NCBI GenBank assembly: GCA_907163345.1
Contig: CAJQUN010000015.1
Coordinates: forward strand, 8,216,886-8,280,885
DNA length: 64,000 bases
Direction of reading: 5' to 3'
Source: Haberlea rhodopensis
Lineage: Eukaryota; Streptophyta; Magnoliopsida; Lamiales; Gesneriaceae
Below, piece after piece: positions 1 to 11,391 of this stretch. A model generated the notes under the pieces. It was not told the origin of the DNA and did no database searches. It was given only the letters and a program-made list of their open reading frames with translations. Each line of letters starts with the position of its first letter. The first letter of the stretch is position 1. A program made the position numbers and the translations under genes.

Positions 1-108
1 ATTCCTGAAATAAACAATTATATACCAAAACACGTAATATTTTCCAGAAATCACTACAAAAACGCCCATAATCTTATATCAAATTAAGTGTAAAAATCAC
101 ACTTATCA
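1..108 (-). mobile_element. LTR fragment, Athila-like family A
   Basis: This is the terminal part of a third copy of the family A LTR. It matches the high-coordinate ends of the LTRs at 1790-3189 and 7289-8686, including the final ACACTTATCA. The copy runs off the left edge of the window, so it cannot be told whether it is a solo LTR or belongs to a full element. Confidence 0.8.
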
Positions 109-505
109 ATGACATGCTCTACAGGAGGACATGGTGACGATGCTTACAACGACGCATCGAGAGATAACCGAGCTCCATGATGAGCGAGCGCAGGTTATGT
201 ATGGTTTCTTATTCCTATTAATAGTATATGATGTTTAAACAAAATAAATTTACCGGGGTATGCCCCGTGTATGTTGTACTTGGGATATGATATTTTCAAG
301 ACTATGTGATAATGATGCTTAATGTTTGCTTTATTATTTGCCAATGAAAGGCCTAACTAGAATTATATATATTTTTTGATATCAATATATATGTATAACT
401 TAAAAGCGAAATTTTTTTAGGGCCATTTAACAAGACATTTGAAATTAATCTTTCGTTGTTTACATAAATTAATCCCTGTGTGATAATTAAGCACCACATT
501 AGGAG
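109..505. other. unclassified spacer with an exon-like stretch
   Basis: This joins the LTR fragment on its left to the decayed element B on its right. Bases from about 118 to 195 are less AT-rich than the rest and end in an AG/GTTATG donor-like site, so they may be a displaced exon, possibly of a transposase. I recognise no protein. The rest is AT-rich without a supportable gene. Confidence 0.3.
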
Positions 506-1789
506 CGGGCCCTCACAAATAATCAATAACACCAATAGAATACACAGTGTCATCATTATTGCAATGATATTTCATGGCATCATAAATATTAAAAGTAACA
601 ATTTCGCCATCAAATTCCATAGTAAGGGTACCACTATGGACATCTATCTTGGTCTTAGAAGTTTTTAGAAATTGTCTTCCTAACAAGATGGAACTACTCT
701 TGTCACCATTCTCCATATCAAGCACATAGAAATCAGCAAGAAACACTAACTCATTTACTTGCACAAGCACATCTTCAATCACACCCCTAGGATATGCACT
801 AGACCTATCCATTAATTGAATAACTACTCCAGTAGTGTTCAAAGGACCAAGTTGCAAAGAATCATAAATAGAATATGGCATGCCATTAATCGATACTCCT
901 AAATCTAACATGCATGGGATAGAGAACATATCTGGATCCTTACACTTTGTAGGGATTTTTCTTTGGATGACAGCTGACACATTTTCACCCAATTCAAACT
1001 TATGGAATCCCTTCAAGCTATTATTTCTTTTCACAGTGCATAAATCTTTTAAAATTTTTGCATAACGAGGCACTTGTTGAATAGCATCAAGCAAATGAAT
1101 ATTTACCTCACACCATCGAAAAGTCTCATAATACCCTTTAAGTCCAGCTTCTTTCCTATTATCCTTTAATGTTTGGGTAAAAGGGGGTGGAACTTTATAC
1201 TCAGACAAGGGAGGGAACTTACCTTTCGGTACTTCAGTTTCCACGGTGGCTTTGCTTTCGACTTCAGCTTCCTTCTCCTCATCATCCTCGGGCGGGTTCG
1301 GCTCCCCTTTTCCGGTATATCCAATTCCTTACCACTCCTCAGTGTGACTGCACTTGCATTTTCTCTTGGATTCACCACTGTTTGGGAGGGTAGGGTGTTT
1401 GATCCTTGAGTTTCCACATGATTGAGTGCGGTGTCTAGTTGACCAACTTGAGCGTTCAAGGTTTGAATACTGGATCTCGTTTCCTGTTGAAATTTTGTAA
1501 CATTGTGAGCAAGAATAATATCTATCACTAATAGAAGGAAAATTAGATTGTTGTGTCCTATGAAATGGTGGCCTGTAGGGTGGTGGATGTTGTGGCACTT
1601 GAGGTGGAACATGGTTAATCGATTGTGGTCAATAGCTCAGATTTGGGTGGTCTCTCCATCCTGGGTTGTAGGTGTTTGAGTAGGGGTCATATTTGCGTTG
1701 TGTGGTTGCCCCGGAAATCCACCCGCTGCATTAACTTTTTCAGCAGATGTCTCTTGAAGTGAGGGGCATGCATCCGTGGTATGACTCAT
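506..1789 (-). pseudogene. Athila-like element B, 3' part of gag and protease (decayed)
   Basis: The minus strand carries the end of gag and the aspartic protease of a Ty3/gypsy element. The longest open piece (513-1244, 243 codons) has the retroviral-type protease fold signature, but the active-site triad region reads DLGVS where Athila-like proteases have DLGAS. The later ILGRQFL matches the conserved ILGRPFL. An overlapping frame (1166-1612) carries the preceding linker with a VTLRSGKEL motif common in these gag-pro proteins. The reading frame is broken. This segment was continuous with 8687-9463 before element A inserted: both carry the same family and the CTCAT duplication brackets A. 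No reverse transcriptase follows on the left. Confidence 0.75.
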
Positions 1790-3189
1790 TGATCGCTATT
1801 ATTTTAAACAGTATATTCCAGTGTAGCGATTCTCTACCGCAAGTGCACGGTGTCAAGTTTTAGTATAATGATATGATAAGTATGAGTGTCGAACCCACGA
1901 GGACTAGGAAATAATTACTAAACTCCACTAGTTTAACTATATTTAGTCTACGATAACTGATTGTGATTAATTAACTAAATTGACTAATTAATTCAATATC
2001 AACCCAAACAAACAAGAACGAATAAGAATAGAATCAAAAGAAACAATTATCAAGACTTTCAGTTCACCTATGTAATCCCCCACAATTCGCCTATTAGTTA
2101 ATAATCGAATTCAAACAATCTAAGGTGACGAGTGTTCCAAATTTATCTGATATACTCTCTCGAGTTATATTAAACCTAATATCAAATTGTAGTAAGTCAT
2201 TCTCGTGTACTTATGTAACCACACAATATTGTATTAAGATCCGTGAAAACTTCTAGCTTTCGATTACTAGATATCTATAGCTATCACACGTGTATTTGAC
2301 TTCATCTCTCGATCTCGGTCTGAAATCCACGGCATAAATCACTATATCGAATCACAATTTTATCTCTCGATCTCAATTGTAATTTACTATCATTCAAGGA
2401 TGGTCAAACCCTTAAAAGCATGAAGAACAATGATCTATGCACTTAGATAATAAGAATCAATCAAAAACATTCAATTAAAATCATGGGTTCATACAAAGGA
2501 TCCCCTAAGTCTTGATAACAAACCTAGCCAACAATCTCCATCAAATAACAATGCATAAACATGTTTTGCAACATTCTAAACATTAAAATCTAATGAAAAT
2601 ATAGAACTAGAGTTAGAAATACAGAAATAACGAGAGGCGTTGACTCCTTGCGTTGCTCCGTCGTCCCGTCTCTTCCGATGCGTCTTCTCTTCAATGGTTA
2701 TGGTGTATAGATGGTTGGAGAGGATGATGAGTGATGGAGGCTGTGTATTGTAGGTCAAAAGTGAGCCAAAAAGTCCCAAAAACGTCCATGATAATCCATA
2801 TTTATGGTAGGAGGAGTTTCACCAAGTTTGAACACCAAATAACCAAGATGGAAACAAAATCCCGAATTTTTCGAGTCTAGGCGATCGATTGCCTCAAATG
2901 AGGCGATGGGTCACCTCTGGCTACTGCCTGGAGGCGATCGATTGCCTCATTTGAGGCGATGGGTTGCCTCCTCTATTTTCTGCAAATTACGATTTTGCCC
3001 CTCCTTTTTCAGCTTTGCTCAGTTTGGTCATTTTTCATCATTTTAAGCCTATTTTCTCAACTTTTATGCATTTAGCACTGGATTCCTGAAATATACAAAT
3101 ATAAACCAAGAAAAGTAATATTTTCCAAGAATCACTACAAAAACGCCCCTAATCTTATATCAAATTAAGTGTAAAAATCACACTTATCA
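1790..3189 (-). repeat. 3' LTR of element A
   Basis: A direct repeat of 7289-8686 with only scattered differences, which points to a fairly recent insertion. In element orientation it begins TGATAAGTG and ends AGCGATCA. It contains the palindromic GGCGATCGATTGCC type motif at 2880-2965 and, downstream in element orientation, a TATA-like CCATAAATATGG near 2793-2804. Confidence 0.92.
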
Positions 3190-4845
3190 ACACCCCCAAA
3201 CTTAAACTTGATCGTCTCGAGCAAGAAATAAGATCAAACAGTCAAGTTCAACATTGAAGATTCAAATAAACCAATTCATAGTCAATCATGTAGCTCAGAC
3301 ATCTCACTTACAGACAAACAAAAATAAATCAGAAAGTTTAACAAGTTGTGTTTTCTCCTAGATCAAACAACATGTCTCCGAATCAGAACGTGCGTGTGTG
3401 CTATTGTCACTCTCAAGTTTCATGCAATTTTCATAGATCAAATCATGCTAGGTAATGAAAGTTAAGATTATCCTTGAGTACCCCATATTTCTATTTTCAA
3501 ACACTTCTCCACTAATGTAGTCACTCCCTAGACTTGGATCAATAGGTCTTTTTAAGCTTATGTGTTAGGCCTAGGTGTTTGGCTTCAAATAAAGGATAGG
3601 ATAGTACAAAGAAGAGAGTATAAGCATGTAATGTTCATATTGTTAGCACAACTTGAGCTTCTCTTCTTTTTCTCTTTTAGCCTTGGCCTACTTTGGGTCT
3701 TAGTTCGATAAAAAAAAAAAATTTTCTCAAGGCTTTTTCTGTTCTTTTCTTTTCTCATTCATCATCTTTTTTACAATAAGCTCATCAAAATATAGCAATT
3801 CATGTGCATCTAATGAGAATCATTATACTCCTTTAGGTGAAGATAAAAAATTCAATTTAGGCTCAATTAGGTGGGTATAATGAGTTTGCCAAAGAATGTT
3901 GAATGGGGGCTAATAGTATGTTAAACATACTCCATTCTTTTTCAATTAGGCTCAAATTAGGATACTAGAGATTGATGTAAACATGGTAAGTTTGAAAGGC
4001 TCAAACTGTCCAAAGATCGCCTAAATCATTTCCAAGTCAAGTTCATAACTATAAATTTCGCCTCAAAGTGTCATCATCAAATAGTTTCTAAGGTACTCTA
4101 AGATGCTCAAAAACAATTCATCAAGTTCACAAAAATTTTCACTACTACAAATGCAATTCACAAGATTATGACTCAAATGTGCTCAAAATATTCCTCATCT
4201 TTGACATGCTACTCAAAACAAGATATTCACAAACAAGTCTTGCAATCATCAAAACTCAAGTTGACATGCATAGTGAGACTAATATCATCATGGAATAGAG
4301 ACCACTACTATGATTTATTCTTATCTTACTAATTGAACTCATTTTCAAGAAATTTTTTGTTGGTGCTCAAGAAACGATCAATTTCCAAATAAGAAGCATG
4401 ACACAGTAATGCACTCCCCCAAACTTAATTCATGCATTGTCCTCAATGTAATAAGCATGGAAAGTAAGACAAAGCAGTTACCGTTGACAACGATCGTCAG
4501 TGATCGTTGTCCAATTCCTCGTCAGCTTTTGGGGCATATTGTTGGACAGATCACAGCACGCATGGAGTCTCGCCAAAATCAAAAACAAAAACAAAACAAA
4601 CCAAAATAAACTAAAAACAAAGCAAAGGGATAGAAACGAGTTCTTGATTTATAGTACCAAGCTGGACTTATTACCACATTTTCTCAAAGGTTGGGATGGT
4701 GTGTGGAGCATGAATCTCCGTAATCAACTGTGTAATGCCTCAACCTCTCATCATTAACGACATAAGTGCCTAGAATAGGATCACTTACCTTAATGGCTCC
4801 ATGCGGGTATATCTTGGTAACAGTGAATGGTCCAACCCATGAAGC
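3190..4845 (-). other. 3' non-coding internal region of element A, with polypurine tract
   Basis: This is about 1.65 kb between the end of the protease and the 3' LTR. It is AT-rich and holds no long reading frame; plant elements of this clade often have such a spacer. Directly beside the LTR, the minus strand of 3190-3204 reads as a purine-rich tract (AAGTTTGGGGGTG), the expected primer for plus-strand synthesis. Nothing resembling pol or an envelope-like gene is visible. Confidence 0.75.
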
Positions 4846-5613
4846 CTATCGCTTGCTTTGGAAAATGCGAGGTGGTGGCGCTTTATGCAATTGGACTGTC
4901 TCTCCCTTCATAAACGTTCTTTTATCTTTTTGCTTCTTCGACTTCCTTGGCTTCACCATGTCATGGCTCTTGCCTTCTTCAGTCTCTAGTTCGGTCTTCA
5001 CCTTCACCTTATCAGTATCTTGCACCACATCATCAGGCAAAATATTAATTTTATCAATAATAAAACATGTGTGCGTGTTGTGTGCATGTGGTGAAGTTTG
5101 AAACATAGTAAAGGTAACATGATCCTCTCCTACACAGAGGATCAACTTCCCTTCTTCAACATCGATAATAGCTCTTCCAGTAGCTAGGAATGGGCGCCCC
5201 AGGATCAATGGCATACTCGCGTCCTCCTCCATATCCAACACTAGAAAATCCACCGGGAAAGTGAATTGATCTATCTTGACTGGCACATCCTCGACGATTC
5301 CTAGTGGGTAAGTGATAGACTTGTCCGCCATTTGCAACACCACCCTTGTGGTCTTCGGCTCTCCCAATCCAAGTCGCCTAAAAACAGACAAAGGCATTAA
5401 GTTCACACTAGCACCCAAATCACATAACGATTTAATGGAAGAAATAGGCCCAATAGTGCAAGGAATAGAGAAACTCCCTGGATCTTTTAACTTGGTGGCC
5501 GATTTCTTTTGCACAATAGCACTACATTCCTCAGTCAAAAAGACACTCTCATGCTCTCCCAATTTCTGCTTCTTAGACAACATCTTCTTTAAGAATTTAG
5601 CATAATTTGGCAT
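4846..5613 (-). pseudogene. aspartic protease region of element A
   Basis: An open frame of 255 codons encoding the retropepsin of an Athila/Tat-like element. Visible motifs are the active site CDLGASVN at about residue 63, the flanking SFSIPCTIG, and the second conserved block LILGRPFLATG near residue 138. The protease would cut the gag polyprotein in the virus-like particle. The motifs look intact, but it lies in a separate frame from gag, with breaks between 5613 and 5977, so the gag-pro polyprotein cannot be made as a unit. No pol follows. Confidence 0.8.
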
Positions 5614-5665
5614 TCTCGTAAGGCATCAATAAATGGTATATCTATATGCAAATTCTTAAGCATGT

Positions 5666-7158
5666 CTAAAAATTTGGCAAAGTTTGAATCAACCTTTGCC
5701 CTATTAACTGCTGCAGGGAATGGGAGAGGAATGTGTACCTTTCTTGTGGTGTGATAGGTGTAGTGTCTCTAGTGGACTTACCCTTGTTGCGTTGCTGCTC
5801 CTTCTCCTCTTTCTTAATAGCAATCTTTTCAGTCTCCTTCTCATCACCAAGTTCTTTTCCACTCCTTAGGGTCACGGCATTGGCTTGCTCCCTCGGATTC
5901 TTCTCTGTGTCACTCGGTAGAGTTCCTCGTGCTCTCCCAGCCAAGATAGTTGCCAATTGCCCTACTTGGATCTCCAAGTTTTGATAGATGAATCTTGCTT
6001 ATTCATCCTTGTTTCCGTTGAGGATATGAACTTGGTCAATAGTTCCTCCATTCTCGGCGATGGTGGATAACCCGGTGGTGGTTGTGGTTGATACCTCAAC
6101 CCCGTATTGTATGTATTTGGGTAGGGGTTGTTTTGTGGCCGGTTTCCTACATAATGCACAACTTCATTAGTCTGAACGAATGAGTTACCTGTTTGGCATT
6201 CAACGCTCGGATGATTTCCTCCACATAGGTCACAAGTAATCCCTTGAGCTTTCATCCCTGTCATGCTCATGCTATCTAATCTCTTGTTTAATGCCTCAAT
6301 TTGAGCGGCCAACGCAGTAACTTCGCTCACTTGATGAACTCCAGCTTGCTTCTTTGGCACGTTCCTCTCGGACTGCCATTGACAGCTATTAGCAGCCATC
6401 TCCTCCAATAGTGTGTAGGCCTCCTCCGGCCTCTTTCGCATCACAGTACCTCCTGATGCTGCATCAATCATAGAACGGTTATCAGAAAATAAACCGTTAT
6501 AGAAAGTTTGTACCTGCAGCCAGATGGGAAGGCCATGGTGTGGGCATCTCCTCAGTAAGTCCTTGAAGCGCTCCCATGCTTCATAAAGTGTTTCAGGATC
6601 ATGTTGCGCAAATGTAGTGATATCATTTCGCATATTAGCAGTCTTTGATGGTGGGAAGTATTTGGACAAGAAAGCTTGCACCATCCCATCCCAAGTGGTA
6701 ATTGATCATGTAGGCAAAGAATGCAACCAAGATTTTGCTTTATTATTTAAAGAGAAAGGGAACAGTCGTAACCTGATGGCGTCGTCAGTGACGCCATTAT
6801 GCTTGAAGGTGTCGCAAATTTCTAAGAAATTCGCTATGTGAGTGTTGGGATCATCAGTGGTCGCTCCCCCAAACTGCACCGAGTGCTGAATCATTTGTAT
6901 GATAGCAGGCTTGATCTCAAAATTGTTGGCATGGATGGTGGGTCTCGTGATACTCGACATCGATCCATGGAATGAAGGGTGTGCGTAATCCATGAGTGAC
7001 CTTGCCACTGGTGCTACTGGAACTTCCTCGTTATTGGCCATTAGTGTTCTTGCTTGCCTTAGCCTCCTTTGACAAGTGCGTTCGATCTCGGGATCAAAAG
7101 GCTCAAGTGCATGGTTGCTACTCCTTAGCATGTACCAAGAGATAGTACCCTGTAACAA
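5666..7158 (-). pseudogene. gag polyprotein of element A (nonsense codon and frameshift)
   Basis: The structural capsid protein of an LTR retrotransposon, recognised by the retrotransposon gag core: residues around AKSWLHSLP, FLSKYFPPSKTANMRNDI and ETLYEAWERFKDLLRRCPHH. The frame 7158-6706 is interrupted by one TGA at 6703-6705; reading continues in the same frame through 6684-5962, where the related element B has a glycine at this place, so a single base change explains the stop. A cysteine/histidine cluster CDLCGGNHPSVEC near 6210-6250 looks like a zinc knuckle. A frameshift near 5970 puts the C-terminal linker (VTLRSGKELG) in another frame. Confidence 0.85.
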
Positions 7159-7265
7159 TCAACCAAAACGAAAAGAAACAGTAGAAGAGAAAAAAATAGA
7201 AAAATAAAAAAAACAAATGACTAAACTACAGTCAACTAATCTCGTTTGATATTATTAAAACTAGT

Positions 7266-7282
7266 TCCCGGCAACGGCGCCA
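7266..7282 (-). other. primer-binding site of element A (tRNA-Asp type)
   Basis: The minus strand reads TGGCGCCGTTGCCGGGA, complementary to the 3' end of plant tRNA-Asp(GTC), which ends in CCCCGGCAACGGCGCCA. It lies six bases inside the 5' LTR. This primer is characteristic of Athila and some Tat elements. Confidence 0.85.
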
Positions 7283-7288
7283 AAAACT

Positions 7289-8686
7289 TGATCGCTATTA
7301 TTTTAAACAGTATATTCCAGTGTAGCGATTCTCTACCGCAAGTGCACGGTGTCAAGTTTTAGTATAATGATATGATAAGTATGAGTGTCGAACCCACGAG
7401 GACTAGGAAATAATTACCAAACTCCACTAGTTTAACTATATTTAGTCTACGATAACTGATTGTGATTAATTAACTAAATTGACTAATTAACCAATATCAA
7501 CCCAAACAAACAAGAACGAATAAGAATAGAATCAAAAGAAACAATTATCAAGACTTTCGGTTCACCTATGTAATCCCCCACAATTCGCCTATTAGTTAAT
7601 AATCGAATTCAAACAATCTAAGGTGAAGAGTTTTCCAAATTTATCTGATATACTCTCTCGAGTTATATTAAACCTAATATCAAATTGTAGTAAGTCACTC
7701 TCGTGTACTTATTTACAACACAATATTGTATTAAGATCCGTGAAAACTTCTAGCTTTCGATTACTAGATATCTATAGCTATCACACGTGTATTTGACTTC
7801 ATCTCTCGATCTCGGTCTGAAATCCACGGCATAAATCACTATATCGAATCACAATTTTATCTCTCGATCTCAATTGTAATTTACTATCATTCAAGTATGG
7901 TCAAACCCTTAAAAGCATGAAGAACAATGATCTATGCACTTAGATAATAAGAATCAATCAAAAACATTCAATTAAAATCATGGGTTCATACAAAGGATCC
8001 CCTAAGTCTTGATAACAAACCTAGCCAACAATCTCCATCAAATAACAATGCATAAACACGTTTTGCAACATTCTAAACATTAAAATCTAATGAAAATATA
8101 GAACTAGAGTTAGAAATACAGAAATAACGAGAGGCGTTGACTCCTTGCGTTGCTCCGTCGTCCCGTCTCTTCCGATGCGTCTTCTCTTCAATGGTTATGG
8201 TGTATAGATGGTTGGAGAGGATGATGAGTGATGGAGGCTGTGTATTTTAGGTCAAAAGTGAGCCAAAAAGTCCCAAAAACGTCCATGATAATCCATATTT
8301 ATGGTAGGAGGAGTTTCACCAAGTTTGGACACCAAATAACCAAGATGGAAACAAAATCCCAAATTTTTCGAGTCTAGGCGATCGATTGCCTCAAATGAGG
8401 CGATGGGTCGCCTCTGGCTACTGCCTGGAGGCGATCGATAGCCTCATTTGAGGCGATGGGTCGCCTCCTCTATTTTTTGCAAATTACGATTTTGCCCCTC
8501 CTTTTTCAGCTTTGCTCAGTTTGGTCATTTTTCATCATTTTAAGCCTATTTTCTCAACTTTTATGCATTTAGCCCTGGATTCCTGAAATATACAAATATA
8601 AACCAAGAAAAATAATATTTTTCAAGAATCACTACAAAAACGCCCCTAATCTTATATCAAATTAAGTGTAAAAATCACACTTATCA
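7289..8686 (-). repeat. 5' LTR of element A
   Basis: This pairs with 1790-3189. In element orientation the palindromic CGATCGAT motif block (8375-8465) lies upstream of the TATA-like sequence near 8290-8303, so it sits in U3. The target duplication CTCAT follows at 8687-8691. Confidence 0.92.
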
Positions 8687-9463
8687 CTCATCTCCAAACA
8701 AATCCCACACAGTTTCACATTTTGTCCATTTCCTCCTGCCATTTGACGAACAAGAGAGGTGAGGCTAATAAGTTGTTGCTCAAGATTAGATACATTTATC
8801 TCGCATTGTTTCCTTCGAGCTGGATCTGCTCTAAAGTTGCCAAATTGCTATGAGTTCGTTGCCATGTTTGCTATCAAATTTCTCGCATCCTCCGGTGTCT
8901 TATCCACAAAAGCTCCACCGCTCGCATCATCTACCAAATTCATGTCGCTAGACAACAAACCTTCATAAAAGTATTGAATAAGGAGATGTTCACTTATCTG
9001 ATGTTCTGGGCAATTGCACACAACTTTGAAGCGTTCCCAGTAATCGTGAAGTGTCTCTCCAGTGTATTGCCTAATGTTGTAGATCTCTTTTCGTATGTTG
9101 GCAGCCCTCGATGCGGGAAAGTATCTCTCAAGAAAAGTCCTCATCAAGTCGTTCCATGTGGTAATCGAGCCTGATGGTAGATAAAATAGCCAGCCCTTCG
9201 CAGCATCCTGTAAGGAGAAGGGAAAGACTCTCAACTTTATTTTCTCATCGGTAATCCCAATCGGTTTCATGGTGGTGCAAACCACATGAAACTCCATTAA
9301 GTGCTTGTGAGGGTCTTCTCCTGCAAGTCCATGTAAAGAAGGCAACAAATCCGGATTTCAGTTCAAAATTAACATTTGTTGCAAGAGCATGAAAAGTAAT
9401 GCAGAGAGGTTGTTGGTTCAAATCTGGATTGACCAGTTGTCTTATACTTTGATTCGCGGCCAT
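8687..9463 (-). pseudogene. Athila-like element B, 5' part of gag (decayed)
   Basis: The start of gag of the older element. A possible start is at 9463 (MAANQSIRQL). The frame shifts near 9340, and the gag core follows at 9348-8848 with FPFSLQDAAKGWLFYLPSG, FLERYFPASRAANIRKEI and ETLHDYWERFKVVC. The protein is clearly related to the gag of element A but not identical. It is cut at 8687 by the insertion of element A and continues at 1789 toward lower coordinates. Confidence 0.78.
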
Positions 9464-9642
9464 GTTGTTCCTCTCTTCCTCTTCTTGTCTTCTAGCTTCT
9501 CTCCTTCGCATATACAACATCCTCTCGATTTCAGGATCGTATTGAATGTTGTCTTATTGATAAGATGGATCTCATGTACTCATGAACAAACGAGAAAAGC
9601 ATAAAAAGATACAAAAATAAAAGTTCACACAAAAGTAAACGC

Positions 9643-9662
9643 CTTCCCAAGCAACGATGCCA
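9643..9662 (-). other. degenerate primer-binding site of element B
   Basis: The minus strand reads TGGCATCGTTGCTTGGGAAG. It resembles the tRNA-Asp type site of element A with several transition differences. It lies eight bases from the LTR edge at 9671. Confidence 0.6.
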
Positions 9663-9670
9663 AAATTTGG

Positions 9671-11075
9671 TGTGCGCTTATCGTGTAAGCCCAAATTAAC
9701 CCTTCTCAGTTAACAACAAATAAATGTAGCAGTGTAAGTATGGATCGATCCACAGGGAAGTGTATTCTCTTGTGTTAACAAAAGACAAAATTAAGTAATA
9801 AAATTAAGGGGTTTTGCAATTCTTAACTATAATTAATTAAAATAAAGAAAGCGGAATTATTAGATTATCAAGATTAAAAAGTAATTCTTGGTTTTCAGTC
9901 AACTTTACCTTTGGAAATTATTCACTTGATCATCGATTAACAAAATATTTGATTTTTATTCAGTTATTCATCAATTGAAAATTTAATTCCTTCTTCACCT
10001 TAATCGTAGTCAAACAGAAAATAGCATTCAAATTTGACTCTTATCAAATCATTAACTAAAACTACACCCGTTAGAATCGATTATTTAATCGTTTTCCCAA
10101 AGAATTTAATAACACCAACAACAGGTAATCAGCAATCTTAGTTGCTTCTTAATTAGCCTCAGATTGTGTATATGATTACTAGGTGATCAATCTATCAATC
10201 AAACACAACAATCATATCAACAGTAATCTGAAAAACAATTTGAAATTGAATTAAAATCATGCAATCAAACCAAAATTCTCATAAGTGTTTAAATCCAAAG
10301 GCAAGTATCCCTTAATCAAGAATAAAAAGGTTTAGCCAAGCATGACTAAATCAAAAACAACAAAAACTTGTCTAGAAAACATTAAATAAAAGCTAGAGAA
10401 AGAGTTACTAAAGAGAAACACGATTTCGGTGCGTCAATTTCGTCTTCGTGTTTTGATTCTCCAAAGCGTTCTTCAAAACTTGAGAGAAAAATAAATTTGT
10501 TCTAAGTCTAAAGTCTGACTAATTATCTTTGGGAGGCTGATTTTCGAGCTATGTGGTAGGAAGTGTGCTAGGATAGGTCAAAATCTCCAAAAGATGGTAA
10601 AAAAACAAAGTTTCCTTTTTTTCTTCTCGGACTCCTCTACCGATCGATCGCGATAAGCTGGCGATCAATCACCAGCTTATTTTTTTCAGCCAGAATGTTT
10701 TGGCGATCGATCAGCAGCTTATTTTTTTTCCATCCAGAACGTTTTGGCGATCGATCGGCGCTTCTCGGCAATCGATCCCTACTTCACAAATTGTTGCTTC
10801 AACTTTTTGCCTCGAGGCGATCGATCTCTGCTTCCTGGGCGATGGATTGTATGTCTTGGTCAATTTTTCTGCCATTTTTCTTGGTCTACTTTGATCTCTT
10901 GTCATCTCCAATGCATTTCTTGGTCATTATTCATCGTTATTAGCTCGATTTCTTCTATTCCACCTACATTTAAACAAATATACGATTAGGTAGGATATGC
11001 ATCAATTTATCTATCAAAACATATCAAACCGTAGGCAATTAAACGCAATAGATGTGTCTATTTCTAGTTACATCA
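9671..11075 (-). repeat. 5' LTR of Athila-like element B
   Basis: Starts TGTGCGC and ends ACATCA. It matches, at clearly lower identity, the solo LTR at 39047-40069 plus 48744-49025, for example in the shared stretches around GATCGATCC at 9741 and 39091 and around AATTAAACGCA at 11038 and 48990. It carries several CGATCGATC motifs at 10640-10850. The matching 3' LTR is outside the window or lost. Confidence 0.75.
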
Positions 11076-11391
11076 TATTGCCCTTAAGGGATAACAACAC
11101 TTGCATGTGAATATTTACATCCAATGGTTTGATATATCCTTAGCATCAAACCAACCTTTACTTTTGAATTTTTAAATGATCATATAACAACTAATATTAA
11201 ATTTTTTTATAAAATCATAAAATCAAAATAACAAAAAAGTATCATATTTAAATAATTATTAAAAATCTTATAAAAAATAATTTCTAATGTTTTCAATTTT
11301 AATATATTCTCTTAGATATTTTCACACAAATTATATAACACTAAAAAGTTAGTACCAAGTACTACTAGTACTATATAATAACGGGGAATTT
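11076..11391. other. intergenic spacer
   Basis: AT-rich sequence between the LTR of element B and the foldback element. I see no gene, RNA or repeat that can be supported. Confidence 0.5.

Larger units (their letters stand above)
1790..8686 (-). mobile_element. Athila-like LTR retrotransposon A (gag-pro only)
   Basis: A complete LTR element on the minus strand. Two nearly identical LTRs of about 1.4 kb (1790-3189 and 7289-8686) start with TG and end with CA in either reading and are flanked by the 5-bp target duplication CTCAT (1785-1789 and 8687-8691). A primer-binding site complementary to the 3' end of tRNA-Asp lies next to the 5' LTR, and a purine tract next to the 3' LTR. The internal 4.1 kb codes for gag and protease only; no reverse transcriptase, RNase H or integrase can be read, so it would have to be moved by another element. 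It inserted into the older element B. Confidence 0.92.

Noticed and set aside
4409..4757. Short plus-strand frames in the 3' part of element A
   Set aside because: They run opposite to the element, have low-complexity ends and overlap non-coding LTR-element sequence.
7261..7285. Short matches to tRNA-Asp and, at 20175, 42656 and 61516, to initiator tRNA-Met
   Set aside because: Only the 3' end of the tRNA is matched, and the positions next to LTRs show that they are primer-binding sites.
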